A stretch of 12,356 bases of DNA from Caldivirga sp. (GCA_028275645.1 JAPWUH010000024.1:1-12356); one strand, 5' to 3'. Positions 1-6,526 are shown, counted from the first letter of the stretch. Notes: a model not told the origin generated them from the letters alone. Numbers and translations are program-made.

Positions 1-51
1 CATGGCCCTGTAGGCGTACTTAAGGTCATACTCAGCTCTTGCAATTGACAC
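1..51 (-). CDS. 5' end of an unidentified protein gene (partial)
   Basis: Only the first 17 codons lie in the window. They begin with GTG at 51-49 and read MSIARAEYDLKYAYRAM, open to the window edge. No family can be assigned from so few residues. The start is supported by a TATA element centred near 77, about 26 bp upstream on this strand. That is the spacing expected for a leaderless mRNA and matches other genes here. The gene is divergent from mptE and appears to use the same TATA element. The reading frame is an inference from promoter spacing plus a plausible N-terminus. Confidence 0.5.
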   Translation of the reverse strand, partial: MSIARAEYDLKYAYRAM

Positions 52-71
52 AGGGCTGCGATATCGGCAAA

Positions 72-82
72 CCTTTTATAAA
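72..82. promoter_or_regulatory. Shared (bidirectional) TATA element
   Basis: CCTTTTATAAA sits between two divergent genes. Its core is centred about 30 bp before the mptE ATG (107) and about 26 bp before the GTG (51) of the leftward gene. Each distance suits a leaderless start. An adenine-rich GCAAACC that could be a BRE lies just before it on the plus strand. Only one TATA-like element is visible between the genes. Confidence 0.6.
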
Positions 83-106
83 CCATTCCACAAGGTTCAG
101 TGGTAA

Positions 107-757
107 ATGAGGAAGGCTATTGTGTTTGATCCACTGGAGGCCATGATGACCAGGGCAATATACACTAATGCATTAAGCGGCCTGGGGCTGAACTTCAACG
201 GTGACTTTTACGCCGCTAAAGTGGCCAGTAACTACTGCAACGCTGACCCAGGTGAACTTTGGTCATTGGACTGGGATACAGTAACGATATACATGCCCCC
301 CTACTCCGGTGAACCCGACCCAAGGGGGCTTGTCATAGCCGTTGAGGGGTTCACGTTACGTAGGCTGGTTAACGATGGTGTAGTGCCTGACTTAGTCGTG
401 ACCGACTTCGATTATGACCCAGATAGCCTAATTGGGTTCAGGGGGATTGTGATTGGGCATGCGCACGGCGACAACGTGGATGCATACGTTAAATACGCTG
501 GTTTAATGAATAGATTAATACCAAGCGTACAGGTTTGGCCAGTGGGCTGCTCGGTATTAATACCAGGCTTCACCGATGGGGATAGGGCAGTTTACCTAGC
601 GGCCTACATGGGTTCGAGGCGCATTGTGGTTAGGGGGTTTAACCCAAGCACCCCAATTAAGAGGAGTGACGCGGTGAAGAGGACTAAACTTAAGGTTGCA
701 GGTTACCTAATTAAAAGGGCCGCTAGATTAACCAGCATTGACGTTAAGACCTATTAA
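107..757 (+). CDS. mptE: 6-hydroxymethyl-7,8-dihydropterin pyrophosphokinase, MptE type
   Basis: This 216-residue cytoplasmic protein resembles the archaeal MptE (DUF115) family, which transfers pyrophosphate from ATP to 6-hydroxymethyl-7,8-dihydropterin in folate/methanopterin-type cofactor synthesis. Visible family blocks are PDLVVTDFDYD at residues 94-104, GHAHGDN at 117-123 and GFTDGDRA at 154-161. These acidic and His/Gly-rich loops are expected to bind metal and nucleotide. The length fits a single-domain member. ATG at 107 is preferred because the TATA element at 72-82 puts transcription initiation at or next to it. The next gene downstream has its own promoter, so this is probably a single-gene unit. 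The family call is from recalled motifs; the substrate is inferred from the family. Confidence 0.85.
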   Translation: MRKAIVFDPLEAMMTRAIYTNALSGLGLNFNGDFYAAKVASNYCNADPGELWSLDWDTVTIYMPPYSGEPDPRGLVIAVEGFTLRRLVNDGVVPDLVVTDFDYDPDSLIGFRGIVIGHAHGDNVDAYVKYAGLMNRLIPSVQVWPVGCSVLIPGFTDGDRAVYLAAYMGSRRIVVRGFNPSTPIKRSDAVKRTKLKVAGYLIKRAARLTSIDVKTY

Positions 758-765
758 GGATTAAT

Positions 766-775
766 CCTTATAAAT
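766..775 (+). promoter_or_regulatory. TATA element and short leader of the glycosyltransferase gene
   Basis: CCTTATAAAT in the 48-bp gap after mptE lies about 35 bp before the GTG start at 806, predicting a leader of roughly ten bases. GGTGA at 795-799, six bases before the GTG, matches the archaeal anti-Shine-Dalgarno sequence. An in-frame TGA at 803-805 excludes a longer protein. Confidence 0.55.
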
Positions 776-805
776 CCTGGGTAATCACTGAGTAGGTGAA
801 CGTGA

Positions 806-1726
806 GTGAATAATGCGCCCAGCTGCGTCACTGTGATTATTCCTGTTAAGAATGAGGAGGCCGGACTTGATTATACACTTAAGGCATTAAAGGACCTGGG
901 GTTCAGTGACATAATAGTTGTGGATGGGCACTCAACCGATGGGACAGTTAACGTTGCGAGGAGGCACGGGGTTTTGGTTGTTGAGCAGCCTGGTGATGGA
1001 AAGGCTGATGCAGTTTTCTATGGGTTAAGGTTTGTTAAGAAGCCGTACGCCGTGGTTATGGATGGTGATGGGACTTATGACCCAAGGTACATAGGCCAAC
1101 TGCTAGAGAAGGCACTTAATGAGGATCTTGACGAGGTCCTTGGGGCTAGGGTTAAGGGTAGGGGGAACATACCCCTGTTGAACAGGTTTGGCAACAGGAT
1201 CTTAACGTCGATCTTCAACCTAATGTTTGGCACAAACTTATCCGACGTGTTAACGGGAATGTACCTTGTCAGGACTAGCGTGGCGAAGGCTATTATACCA
1301 ACCACTAGGGGCTTCAGTGTTGAGGTTGATATAGCATCGCAGGTGGCGTCGATGGGTAAGGTTGGTGAGGTTCCCATTGAATATAAGAGGAGGATAGGTA
1401 AATCCAAGTTAAACTGGAGGCATGGGGTGAATATAGGCGTGGACATAATTAGACTTATGGTTAGGTACAACCCGTTACTTATACTGGCCTTCCTGGTGAG
1501 TCTACTTATAATACCGGGTGTGGTTATAACGATTTACGTGGCGTCTCAGTTAATAGTAAACCACGTTAACCATTACATATGGGGCATAATAGCGTTTCAA
1601 CTCGACACCACGGGGCTGCTCGGCATCTTAATATCAATGGTTACGCTTATGATTAAGAGGATGGAGTATAGGATGGTTAGGTTAATGGCCCGGAGGGAGG
1701 CTGAGTGTCTACCTAGCGCTGATTAA
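806..1726 (+). CDS. Family 2 membrane glycosyltransferase (polyprenyl-phosphate sugar transferase-like)
   Basis: This 306-residue protein has a GT-A catalytic domain (residues 6-220) followed by two predicted membrane helices (about 221-250 and 258-283). The N-terminal strand VTVIIPVKNEE (8-18), IIVVDGHSTDGT (36-47) and the metal-binding DGDGTYDP (86-93, DxD = D86/D88) are typical of the dolichol-phosphate mannose/glucose synthase group. These enzymes move sugar from a nucleotide donor to a polyprenyl phosphate at the inner membrane face. GFSVEVDI (169-176) is the usual later acidic block. The nearby nucleotide-sugar dehydrogenase suggests a role in N-glycan or other envelope glycan synthesis. 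Sugar and lipid specificity cannot be read from sequence. Its last 18 bases overlap the 3' end of that convergent gene. The start is GTG at 806, because TGA at 803 precedes it in frame. Confidence 0.85.
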   Translation: MNNAPSCVTVIIPVKNEEAGLDYTLKALKDLGFSDIIVVDGHSTDGTVNVARRHGVLVVEQPGDGKADAVFYGLRFVKKPYAVVMDGDGTYDPRYIGQLLEKALNEDLDEVLGARVKGRGNIPLLNRFGNRILTSIFNLMFGTNLSDVLTGMYLVRTSVAKAIIPTTRGFSVEVDIASQVASMGKVGEVPIEYKRRIGKSKLNWRHGVNIGVDIIRLMVRYNPLLILAFLVSLLIIPGVVITIYVASQLIVNHVNHYIWGIIAFQLDTTGLLGILISMVTLMIKRMEYRMVRLMARREAECLPSAD

Positions 1727-3091
1727 GGGCCTACCAACGGCCAGGTAAATCACACCTGGGGGTGGGCTTCTCCAATCCTTGATCATGTGCCTTGCGTCAA
1801 CGACGGCAACCCTGCCTAAGCCCGTTAACTCGGCGATCCTACCCAGGGTTAACTTACCGTATTCACTGTGGTCAGTGGCTATAATAACAATGTTAGCTCC
1901 CCTCAACGCCTCCTCGATACTGTTAGTCAACCTAATCCCCCATTCCTCAAGGGTCTTATCGTGGGTCACGTATGGGTCGTGGACGACCACATCCATGCTA
2001 CCCCTTATGTAATTCACTATGTCGTATGACGGGCTTAACCTAGTGTCATCCACATCACCCCTGAAGGCTAAACCCAGGACAGCCACCTTGGGTCTCGCTA
2101 CGCCAATTTCATTGGTAGCCATTTTAACCAACTCAACAACGTACGCCGGGGCGTACTCATTTATCCCCCTGGCAGTTTGGGTAAGTCTCATGTTGAAGCC
2201 AACCCTCTCAGCGGCGTACATTAGGAAGTACGGGTAGACGGGTATGCATGACCCACCAACCCCAGGTCCAGGCTTATGTATATTCGAGTATGGTTGACTA
2301 TTGGCGGCTTCCCTGACCTCATCGAAATCGAGTCCAAGTAACCTGGCTAATTGGGCTAGTTCATTGGCTAGGGCTATGTTAACGTCCCTGTAAACCCCCT
2401 CAGCGAGCTTCTCAAACTCAGCGGCTGTTGGGCTGGACAATACCATAACACCCTTCTTGGCTATGGAGCCGTATAGGGCAGCCGCCACCCTACTGCTAAC
2501 CGGCCCAACACCACCAATCACCTTGGGGTAGCGCTCCTCAATATCTGCTATGGCCCTGCCTACATATATTCGTTCAGGCGAGTATGCCAGTGCGAAGTCC
2601 CTCTCAACCCTAAGTCCACTAACTCCCTCAAGTATGGGTAGCGCAACATCCATGGTGGTTCCAGGGGGAACTGAGGACTCTATTACAACTAAGTCACCCG
2701 CCTTAAGCCCCCTGGCAATGCCCTCTAGGGCTGATTTGAAGGCGTCGAAAACCGGCCTCTTATCTTTGCCTAGGTAAATGGGCACTGTAACTATCTTCAC
2801 GTTACTTAGCCTTGAAGCCTCCACACCATCAGTGGTGTACCTTATCTTATCCCTAAGTCTCTTCAACTCACCCTCCACCTGCTTATCGCTCAACTTGAAT
2901 TCACACGCCTCAAGCCTCCTAACCTTATCGACATCAACATCAACGCCAATAACCCTAGCCCCAGCCCTAAGCCAAACAGCAGCAATGGCGGTGCCCACAT
3001 ACCCCATTCCATAGACGGCCACAGTTAAGTTGCCGCTTCTTAACGCATTCCTCAACTCATCGTCACTCATGTTCAGGAGGTTAAGGTTCAC
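1709..3091 (-). CDS. UDP-sugar 6-dehydrogenase (UDP-glucose / UDP-ManNAc dehydrogenase family)
   Basis: It oxidises the C6 hydroxyl of a UDP-sugar to the uronate with two NAD+. From GTG 3091 the protein has 460 residues. The Rossmann motif YGMGYVG covers residues 27-33 (GxGxxG at 28-33). SPER is at 171-174, the helix EKLAEGVYRDVNIALANE near 227-244, and GPGVGGSCIPVYPYF near 275-289 with catalytic Cys282. A second Rossmann-like UDP-binding domain follows (VAVLGLAFRGDVDDTR). The sequence is closer to WecC-type UDP-N-acetylmannosamine dehydrogenases than to typical UDP-glucose enzymes, but the substrate is inference. The frame is open to an ATG at 3154, adding 21 residues. I prefer GTG 3091 because a TATA box at 3117-3124 lies about 29 bp upstream, inside the extension. 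It probably feeds a uronic-acid sugar into surface glycan synthesis. Confidence 0.88.
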   Translation of the reverse strand: MNLNLLNMSDDELRNALRSGNLTVAVYGMGYVGTAIAAVWLRAGARVIGVDVDVDKVRRLEACEFKLSDKQVEGELKRLRDKIRYTTDGVEASRLSNVKIVTVPIYLGKDKRPVFDAFKSALEGIARGLKAGDLVVIESSVPPGTTMDVALPILEGVSGLRVERDFALAYSPERIYVGRAIADIEERYPKVIGGVGPVSSRVAAALYGSIAKKGVMVLSSPTAAEFEKLAEGVYRDVNIALANELAQLARLLGLDFDEVREAANSQPYSNIHKPGPGVGGSCIPVYPYFLMYAAERVGFNMRLTQTARGINEYAPAYVVELVKMATNEIGVARPKVAVLGLAFRGDVDDTRLSPSYDIVNYIRGSMDVVVHDPYVTHDKTLEEWGIRLTNSIEEALRGANIVIIATDHSEYGKLTLGRIAELTGLGRVAVVDARHMIKDWRSPPPGVIYLAVGRPLISAR

Positions 3092-3116
3092 CACAGCCAA
3101 CCCCACTGTGTGCCTG

Positions 3117-3124
3117 TATAATAA
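3117..3124 (-). promoter_or_regulatory. TATA box of the nucleotide-sugar dehydrogenase gene
   Basis: Read on the minus strand this is TTATTATA, about 29 bp before the GTG at 3091. It falls inside the longer open frame starting at 3154, which argues that the extension is untranslated. Confidence 0.5.
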
Positions 3125-3198
3125 CTTTAGCCTTATTAATGTGTATCCTCGCATGAATGAGTTGTTGCGGATTCTTGCCTAAGGGGTATTAAGAAAAG

Positions 3199-3207
3199 CA
3201 TAAAAAT
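3199..3207 (+). promoter_or_regulatory. TATA box of the tRNA-Thr gene
   Basis: GCATAAAAA is centred about 27 bp before the first tRNA base at 3230. That spacing fits initiation at or a few bases before the mature 5' end. Confidence 0.6.
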
Positions 3208-3229
3208 GTGAAGGGGATAAGGCAAGGAG

Positions 3230-3323
3230 GCCCCGGTAGCTCAGCCCGGTCAGAGCGCCCGCCTCGTAGTGTAACCCACGGGTGAGCGGAAGGTCCCGGG
3301 TTCGAATCCCGGCCGGGGCTCCA
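3230..3323 (+). tRNA. tRNA-Thr (anticodon CGT) with a 16-nt intron
   Basis: The full cloverleaf can be drawn. Acceptor GCCCCGG (3230-3236) pairs with CCGGGGC (3313-3319). The D stem is GCTC/GAGC (3239-3242 with 3253-3256). The T arm CCGGG-TTCGAAT-CCCGG covers 3296-3312. The discriminator is T3320, and CCA is encoded at 3321-3323. The anticodon CGT is at 3265-3267. An intron at 3269-3284 interrupts the loop between positions 37 and 38. Exon bases CTCG (3263-3266) pair with CGGG (3279-3282) to form the central helix, flanked by 3-nt bulges TAG and TGA cut at A3268/G3269 and G3284/A3285. Splicing gives the loop CTCGTAA. U73 agrees with archaeal threonine tRNAs. One defect is visible: anticodon-stem position 27 (C3258) faces A3290 at position 43. 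Confidence 0.95.
3269..3284 (+). other. tRNA intron, canonical position 37/38
   Basis: A 16-base intron is bounded by a bulge-helix-bulge substrate for the archaeal splicing endonuclease. The inner intron helix is minimal: T3270-A3278 and G3271-C3277, closing a 5-nt loop. Confidence 0.85.
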
Positions 3324-3330
3324 GGGTGGG

Positions 3331-3350
3331 TTTTAATCCATATTTCAATT
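3331..3350 (+). terminator. Possible T-rich terminator after tRNA-Thr
   Basis: TTTTAATCCATATTTCAATT begins eight bases after the encoded CCA. T-rich tracts terminate archaeal RNA polymerase, but the run is short and no hairpin is evident. Confidence 0.3.
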
Positions 3351-3379
3351 ATTCGAGGGAGGTATTAGGGTGCTTAACT

Positions 3380-4087
3380 CTACAGGTAGTAGTAGTCCCA
3401 CGGCTCTTCACTTGAATTAAAGGTTAGGCATCCATAATTATCGCATTGAATTGATGCATACGGGTTCCCGATCGTCCCTTCCCTAACCCTACTTACCGTA
3501 GGCAGCCTAACACCTATGGCCGCCCCAACCTCACCTGCTACCTCGTCCGCATCTTCTTCATTTATGCCTCCACCCAATATCCTAAGCTCATGCAGCCTTA
3601 AGAGTAGTTTTGAAAGCTCCCCGTTAATCAACCTGGCGAGTTCAAGATCCCTCAACGTTGGTGCTTCAATGACCCTTAGGATTATGGTTAGCTTCACGGC
3701 GTGGTAGGCATTATTCAACGCCCACGATGAGTTGCCCAGCATCACGTTTTCGTACATTAAAGCCACGTTGTTGAGTATTAATTGCTTAATTGAGTCAATG
3801 GTCCACGTCGTGACTATGAATTTAAGCTCGGGTAATGATCCGCACAGGGCTTTAGAATCCTTAATTAACCATATGCACAATGGGTCACCGTAGTAGCACC
3901 TATTAGCCAAGGCGTCAGGATCCATTTGAACAAGTGAAATACGCCCATTAACACTACTAACCCTCCTACTCCCTAGTGCGAGGACATTAACGTCACTGAA
4001 GTACCTTGAGAAATCCTCTGGCCTATTAACTGACCCAAACAGTACAACTGGGCCATTGCGGCATAGTTCCCTAAGCGTGTCTATCAT
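3380..4087 (-). CDS. Nucleotidyltransferase-like protein with HEPN-like helical region, probably catalytically degenerate
   Basis: This 235-residue protein is not closely recognised. The N-terminus resembles a minimal pol-beta nucleotidyltransferase fold: VVLFGS (14-19), then thirteen residues later SDVNVLAL (31-38), corresponding to the hG[GS]...DhDh motif. The second metal-binding Asp is Asn34. In the following strand (RISLVQMDPD, 49-58) the usual third carboxylate position appears to hold Ser51. Residues about 100-172 are strongly helical, like the substrate-binding/HEPN partner of MNT proteins, but no RxxxxH RNase motif is present. The C-terminal tail is aromatic and Cys-containing, ending WDYYYL. 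Six cysteines occur overall. It stands alone, divergent from an ABC ATPase gene. A TATA-like CTTTAATAAAAG (minus strand, 4118-4129) lies about 36 bp upstream, implying a short leader. Function is unknown. It could be a scaffold or regulator rather than an enzyme. Confidence 0.6.
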   Translation of the reverse strand: MIDTLRELCRNGPVVLFGSVNRPEDFSRYFSDVNVLALGSRRVSSVNGRISLVQMDPDALANRCYYGDPLCIWLIKDSKALCGSLPELKFIVTTWTIDSIKQLILNNVALMYENVMLGNSSWALNNAYHAVKLTIILRVIEAPTLRDLELARLINGELSKLLLRLHELRILGGGINEEDADEVAGEVGAAIGVRLPTVSRVREGTIGNPYASIQCDNYGCLTFNSSEEPWDYYYL

Positions 4088-4143
4088 TGATTGACCGTGC
4101 GTGGGGGATACTGATAACTTTTATTAAAGTTACTACTGAAAAA

Positions 4144-4156
4144 CATTCCTGGAATG
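4144..4156. repeat. Short palindrome CATTCC-T-GGAATG in a divergent promoter region
   Basis: Six-base arms are perfect around a single central base. It lies between the divergent genes at 4087 and 4227 and is followed by a tandem GTTTCATGTTTCAT (4164-4177). It could be an operator for a dimeric regulator. No functional evidence is visible. Confidence 0.3.
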
Positions 4157-4201
4157 GATGGGTGTTTCATGTTTCATAGAGGTATGCTTTAATGGAATTA
4201 G

Positions 4202-4211
4202 GAGTATACTT
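4202..4211 (+). promoter_or_regulatory. TATA element of the ABC ATPase gene
   Basis: GAGTATACTT is centred about 21 bp before the GTG at 4227 and 24 bp before the ATG at 4230. This supports a leaderless mRNA and slightly favours ATG 4230. Confidence 0.45.
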
Positions 4212-4226
4212 AGTGTGGGGATGTAG

Positions 4227-4865
4227 GTGATGCTTGAGGTTACTAATGTTAAGGTTAGGTATAGGGTTAAGGGAGGTGTTGTTGAGGCCCTTAGGGGTGT
4301 GTCATTAAGGGTTAATGAACCCCTCTTGGTGACGGTGAGTGGCCCAAGTGGGAGCGGCAAAACAACGCTACTTAAGGCCATTGCCGGTAGGGTTAATTAT
4401 GATGGGTCGATTAAGGTTATGAACCTTGAGGTTAAGTATAATAAGGATATGGTAAGGAAACTGGCCCTATACCTACCTGTAGGTGAGGTACTCATCGACG
4501 AGTTAACAATTGATGAAACAATGCAGCTGGCATCAATGAGCAGCAACGTTAACGATGCCCATGTGGATGATATTCTGGAGTGGCTTGGCTTAAGTAGGCT
4601 ACGCAATAGGAGGGTATTCGAGTTGAGTACAGGTGAGAGGAGGAGGGTTGAGTTAGCGATTGCACTAGTTAAGGCACCTAAGTTAATGCTTATCGATGAA
4701 CCTACAATAGGCCTTGACGAGGGGAATGCACGCATTATCGGTGAGGTGCTTAGATCAATGTCCAGGCAAGGTAGGTTAATCCTAGCCGCCACCCACGACC
4801 CAGTACTCATGGAGTACTCAGACTTAGACTTCAAAATGAGGGATGGCTTAATATTAACACGCTAA
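4227..4865 (+). CDS. ABC-type ATP-binding protein (LolD/MacB-like), no adjacent permease
   Basis: This 212-residue cytoplasmic ATPase has Walker A GPSGSGKT (39-46), signature LSTGERRRVELA (133-144, a variant of LSGGQ), Walker B LMLIDE (153-158), D-loop region IGLD (161-164) and switch His190 in AATHDP. The size and single-domain form match ATPases that power ABC exporters and lipoprotein or macrolide-type extractors. The Q-loop glutamine, expected in LYLPxGE, is replaced by Val85. No membrane permease lies on either side: the gene is flanked by a divergent gene and by independently transcribed glnA, so its partner must be encoded elsewhere or absent. The start is GTG 4227 or ATG 4230; promoter spacing does not separate them firmly. 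Cargo is unknown. Confidence 0.85.
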   Translation: MMLEVTNVKVRYRVKGGVVEALRGVSLRVNEPLLVTVSGPSGSGKTTLLKAIAGRVNYDGSIKVMNLEVKYNKDMVRKLALYLPVGEVLIDELTIDETMQLASMSSNVNDAHVDDILEWLGLSRLRNRRVFELSTGERRRVELAIALVKAPKLMLIDEPTIGLDEGNARIIGEVLRSMSRQGRLILAATHDPVLMEYSDLDFKMRDGLILTR

Positions 4866-4978
4866 ATGCTGACCAAGCACCTACGTTAGTTTACATCAAC
4901 TAGACCAGATAGTCACGACGCAGTCAACCTAATAGGCAATATATTTGATGTTAATTTTAGTTAAATCGTCAGTAAAGG

Positions 4979-4986
4979 TTTATAAG
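4979..4986 (+). promoter_or_regulatory. TATA box of glnA
   Basis: TTTATAAG, centred about 24 bp before the GTG at 5006, fits leaderless transcription. The preceding 4866-4978 is AT-rich, includes a second weaker TATA-like stretch (AATATATTTG near 4939) and holds no gene. No clear operator is visible. Confidence 0.55.
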
Positions 4987-5005
4987 GGGTACTCCGCTTA
5001 GCGCC

Positions 5006-6346
5006 GTGCCACAAGGGTCTATAAAGGAAACCCTAAGTAAGGTGGATCCCCTGGACGTATGGAGGATACTAAAATCGGCGGGTGTGAAGTATGTAAAACC
5101 AATAATAATAGATATACATGGGAGACCTAGGGCTGAGTTAATGCCAATAGACGCTGCCAAGGACATACTAACGGATGGTATGCCCTTTGATGGTTCATCA
5201 ATACAATCCTACGCCACAGTCAATAGGAGCGACTTCGTGGCGCTGCCTGACTTCAGATCCATGTTCATTGAGAGCTGGAACAGTTCAAAGATAGTTGACG
5301 TATTCCTCAGCGTCCTCGACGACTCAGGTAAGCCAAACATGCTTGACCCACGCAACGTACTGATGCAGACGCTGGATGAGTTAGCGGCTAGGAACCTCTA
5401 CGCCAAGGTTGGTGTGGAGATAGAATTCTTCATAGTTAAGCTGAATGGTGGGAAACCCGAACTAGCCGATGATGGCCTATACTTCGAGGGCAGGAACGTT
5501 GCAATGCTTGTAAACCCAGTAACCAAGATACTGGAGAACCTGGAGGCACTGGGCATAGGCTGGAGTAAGACCCACCATGAGGTAGCCCCATCCCAGTACG
5601 AAATAAACATACCAGCCAATGACCCATTGAAGGTCGCCGACATGATAGTGATCTTCAAGTTGATGGCAAAGGATGTTGCGAGTGAGTTCGGCTTGGTCTC
5701 AACCTTCATGCCTAAGCCATTCTGGGGGATAAACGGTAGTGGTGCGCACACGCACTTCAGCCTATGGAGGGATGGAGTTAACCTGTTTGAATCCAAGACA
5801 GGTGAGGTTACTGAGGAGTGCAGGTACTCCATTGGGGGTATTTTGAAGTTCGCAAAGGCCATAAGCGTGGTGGTTGCGCCAACAGTAAACTCGTATAAGA
5901 GACTGGTCCCCCACCATGAGGCGCCGACTAGGATAGTTTGGGGCTATGCAAACAGGTCAGCTATGATAAGGGTACCTTACTATGGTAAGAGGGTTAATAG
6001 GATTGAGTATAGGCACCCAGACCCAAGCATGAACCCGTACCTAGCCTTCGCTGTTATGGTAAAGGCGGCTGTATACGGCATGGACAATAAAGTTGAGCCA
6101 CCAGCCCCAGTATCCGACGTAGCCTATGAACTTAAGGGCGTACCAGAAACACCAGCAACGTTAGGTGAAGCAGTGGAGGAGTTCACAAGAAGCGAGGCAT
6201 TCAAGTTCCTACCCAGTGAAATGGCTAAGGCCTATGTTGAGGTTAAGAGCCAGGAGTGGAGCGAGTACTCATCTGTATACAACTGGAAGGAGACTTGGAA
6301 TGTGATAACGCCGTGGGAAATTGAGAGATACCTAAAGACGGCATAA
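5006..6346 (+). CDS. glnA: Glutamine synthetase, type I
   Basis: It makes glutamine from glutamate, ammonia and ATP in the cytoplasm and acts as a dodecamer in this family. At 446 residues it is normal for GSI. Conserved blocks include the latch-region DGSS (62-65), metal and substrate residues VEIEFF (137-142), HHEVAPSQYEIN (190-201), GINGSGAHTHFSL (241-253) with the glutamate/ATP-binding histidines, YKRLVPHHEAP (297-307), NRSAMIRVP (317-325) and RIEYRHPDPSMNPYLAF (332-348). The NLYxLP tyrosine adenylylation motif of bacterial GSI-beta is not visible; the corresponding area reads LKGVPETP. This suggests no adenylylation control. The GTG start at 5006 is set by the TATA box at 4979-4986. No nitrogen regulator or transporter gene lies beside it. 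Confidence 0.95.
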   Translation: MPQGSIKETLSKVDPLDVWRILKSAGVKYVKPIIIDIHGRPRAELMPIDAAKDILTDGMPFDGSSIQSYATVNRSDFVALPDFRSMFIESWNSSKIVDVFLSVLDDSGKPNMLDPRNVLMQTLDELAARNLYAKVGVEIEFFIVKLNGGKPELADDGLYFEGRNVAMLVNPVTKILENLEALGIGWSKTHHEVAPSQYEINIPANDPLKVADMIVIFKLMAKDVASEFGLVSTFMPKPFWGINGSGAHTHFSLWRDGVNLFESKTGEVTEECRYSIGGILKFAKAISVVVAPTVNSYKRLVPHHEAPTRIVWGYANRSAMIRVPYYGKRVNRIEYRHPDPSMNPYLAFAVMVKAAVYGMDNKVEPPAPVSDVAYELKGVPETPATLGEAVEEFTRSEAFKFLPSEMAKAYVEVKSQEWSEYSSVYNWKETWNVITPWEIERYLKTA

Positions 6347-6349
6347 TAC

Positions 6350-6357
6350 CTTAAAAC
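6350..6357 (+). promoter_or_regulatory. TATA-like element before the 39-residue frame
   Basis: CTTAAAAC is centred about 28 bp before the ATG at 6382, the same geometry as the leaderless promoters elsewhere in the window. The sequence itself is weak. Confidence 0.3.
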
Positions 6358-6381
6358 ACCATCAAGGTGCTTTAATTAAAA

Positions 6382-6501
6382 ATGCGGTTACTTCTTACTT
6401 TTAAGGGAAGCCCAAAGTTCATCATAATGTGGGTTGTTGATGAGGCCGATGAACCAGCGGTGGGTAGGACCTGTGACGATACCCTGGGTAAAGTTATTTA
6501 A
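6382..6501 (+). CDS. Possible small protein, 39 residues
   Basis: An uninterrupted frame runs from ATG 6382 to TAA 6499-6501 in the gap between glnA and nmd3. It begins MRLLLTFKGSPKF and ends GRTCDDTLGKVI, with an acidic segment DEADEP in the middle. Codon choice (AGG, GTT, GAT, AAG) looks like that of neighbouring genes. A TATA-like element stands about 28 bp upstream, and the frame's final codons overlap the nmd3 TATA element. I recognise no family. A frame this short can occur by chance, so conservation in relatives is the key test. Confidence 0.4.
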   Translation: MRLLLTFKGSPKFIIMWVVDEADEPAVGRTCDDTLGKVI

Positions 6502-6502
6502 A
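6494..6502 (+). promoter_or_regulatory. TATA box of nmd3
   Basis: TTATTTAAA is centred about 29 bp before the ATG at 6527, predicting a leaderless transcript. Confidence 0.55.
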
Positions 6503-6526
6503 CATTAGGTAGGGGACTTCACAGTA

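Noticed and set aside
1075..1470. Minus-strand frame of 131 codons inside the glycosyltransferase gene
   Set aside because: Shadow of conserved GT2 coding sequence with no promoter of its own.
3380..4087. Toxin-antitoxin (MNT-HEPN) module
   Set aside because: One fused-looking gene only, no RxxxxH motif and incomplete catalytic carboxylates; no partner gene next to it.
5398..5862. Minus-strand frame of 154 codons inside glnA
   Set aside because: Lies wholly opposite conserved glutamine synthetase codons; its residues are the usual shadow of a real coding strand.
6400..6490. Possible C/D-box guide RNA (GATGA repeats on plus, ATGATGA on minus)
   Set aside because: No D or D' box (CTGA) at proper spacing on either strand; the repeats are explained by codons of the small frame.
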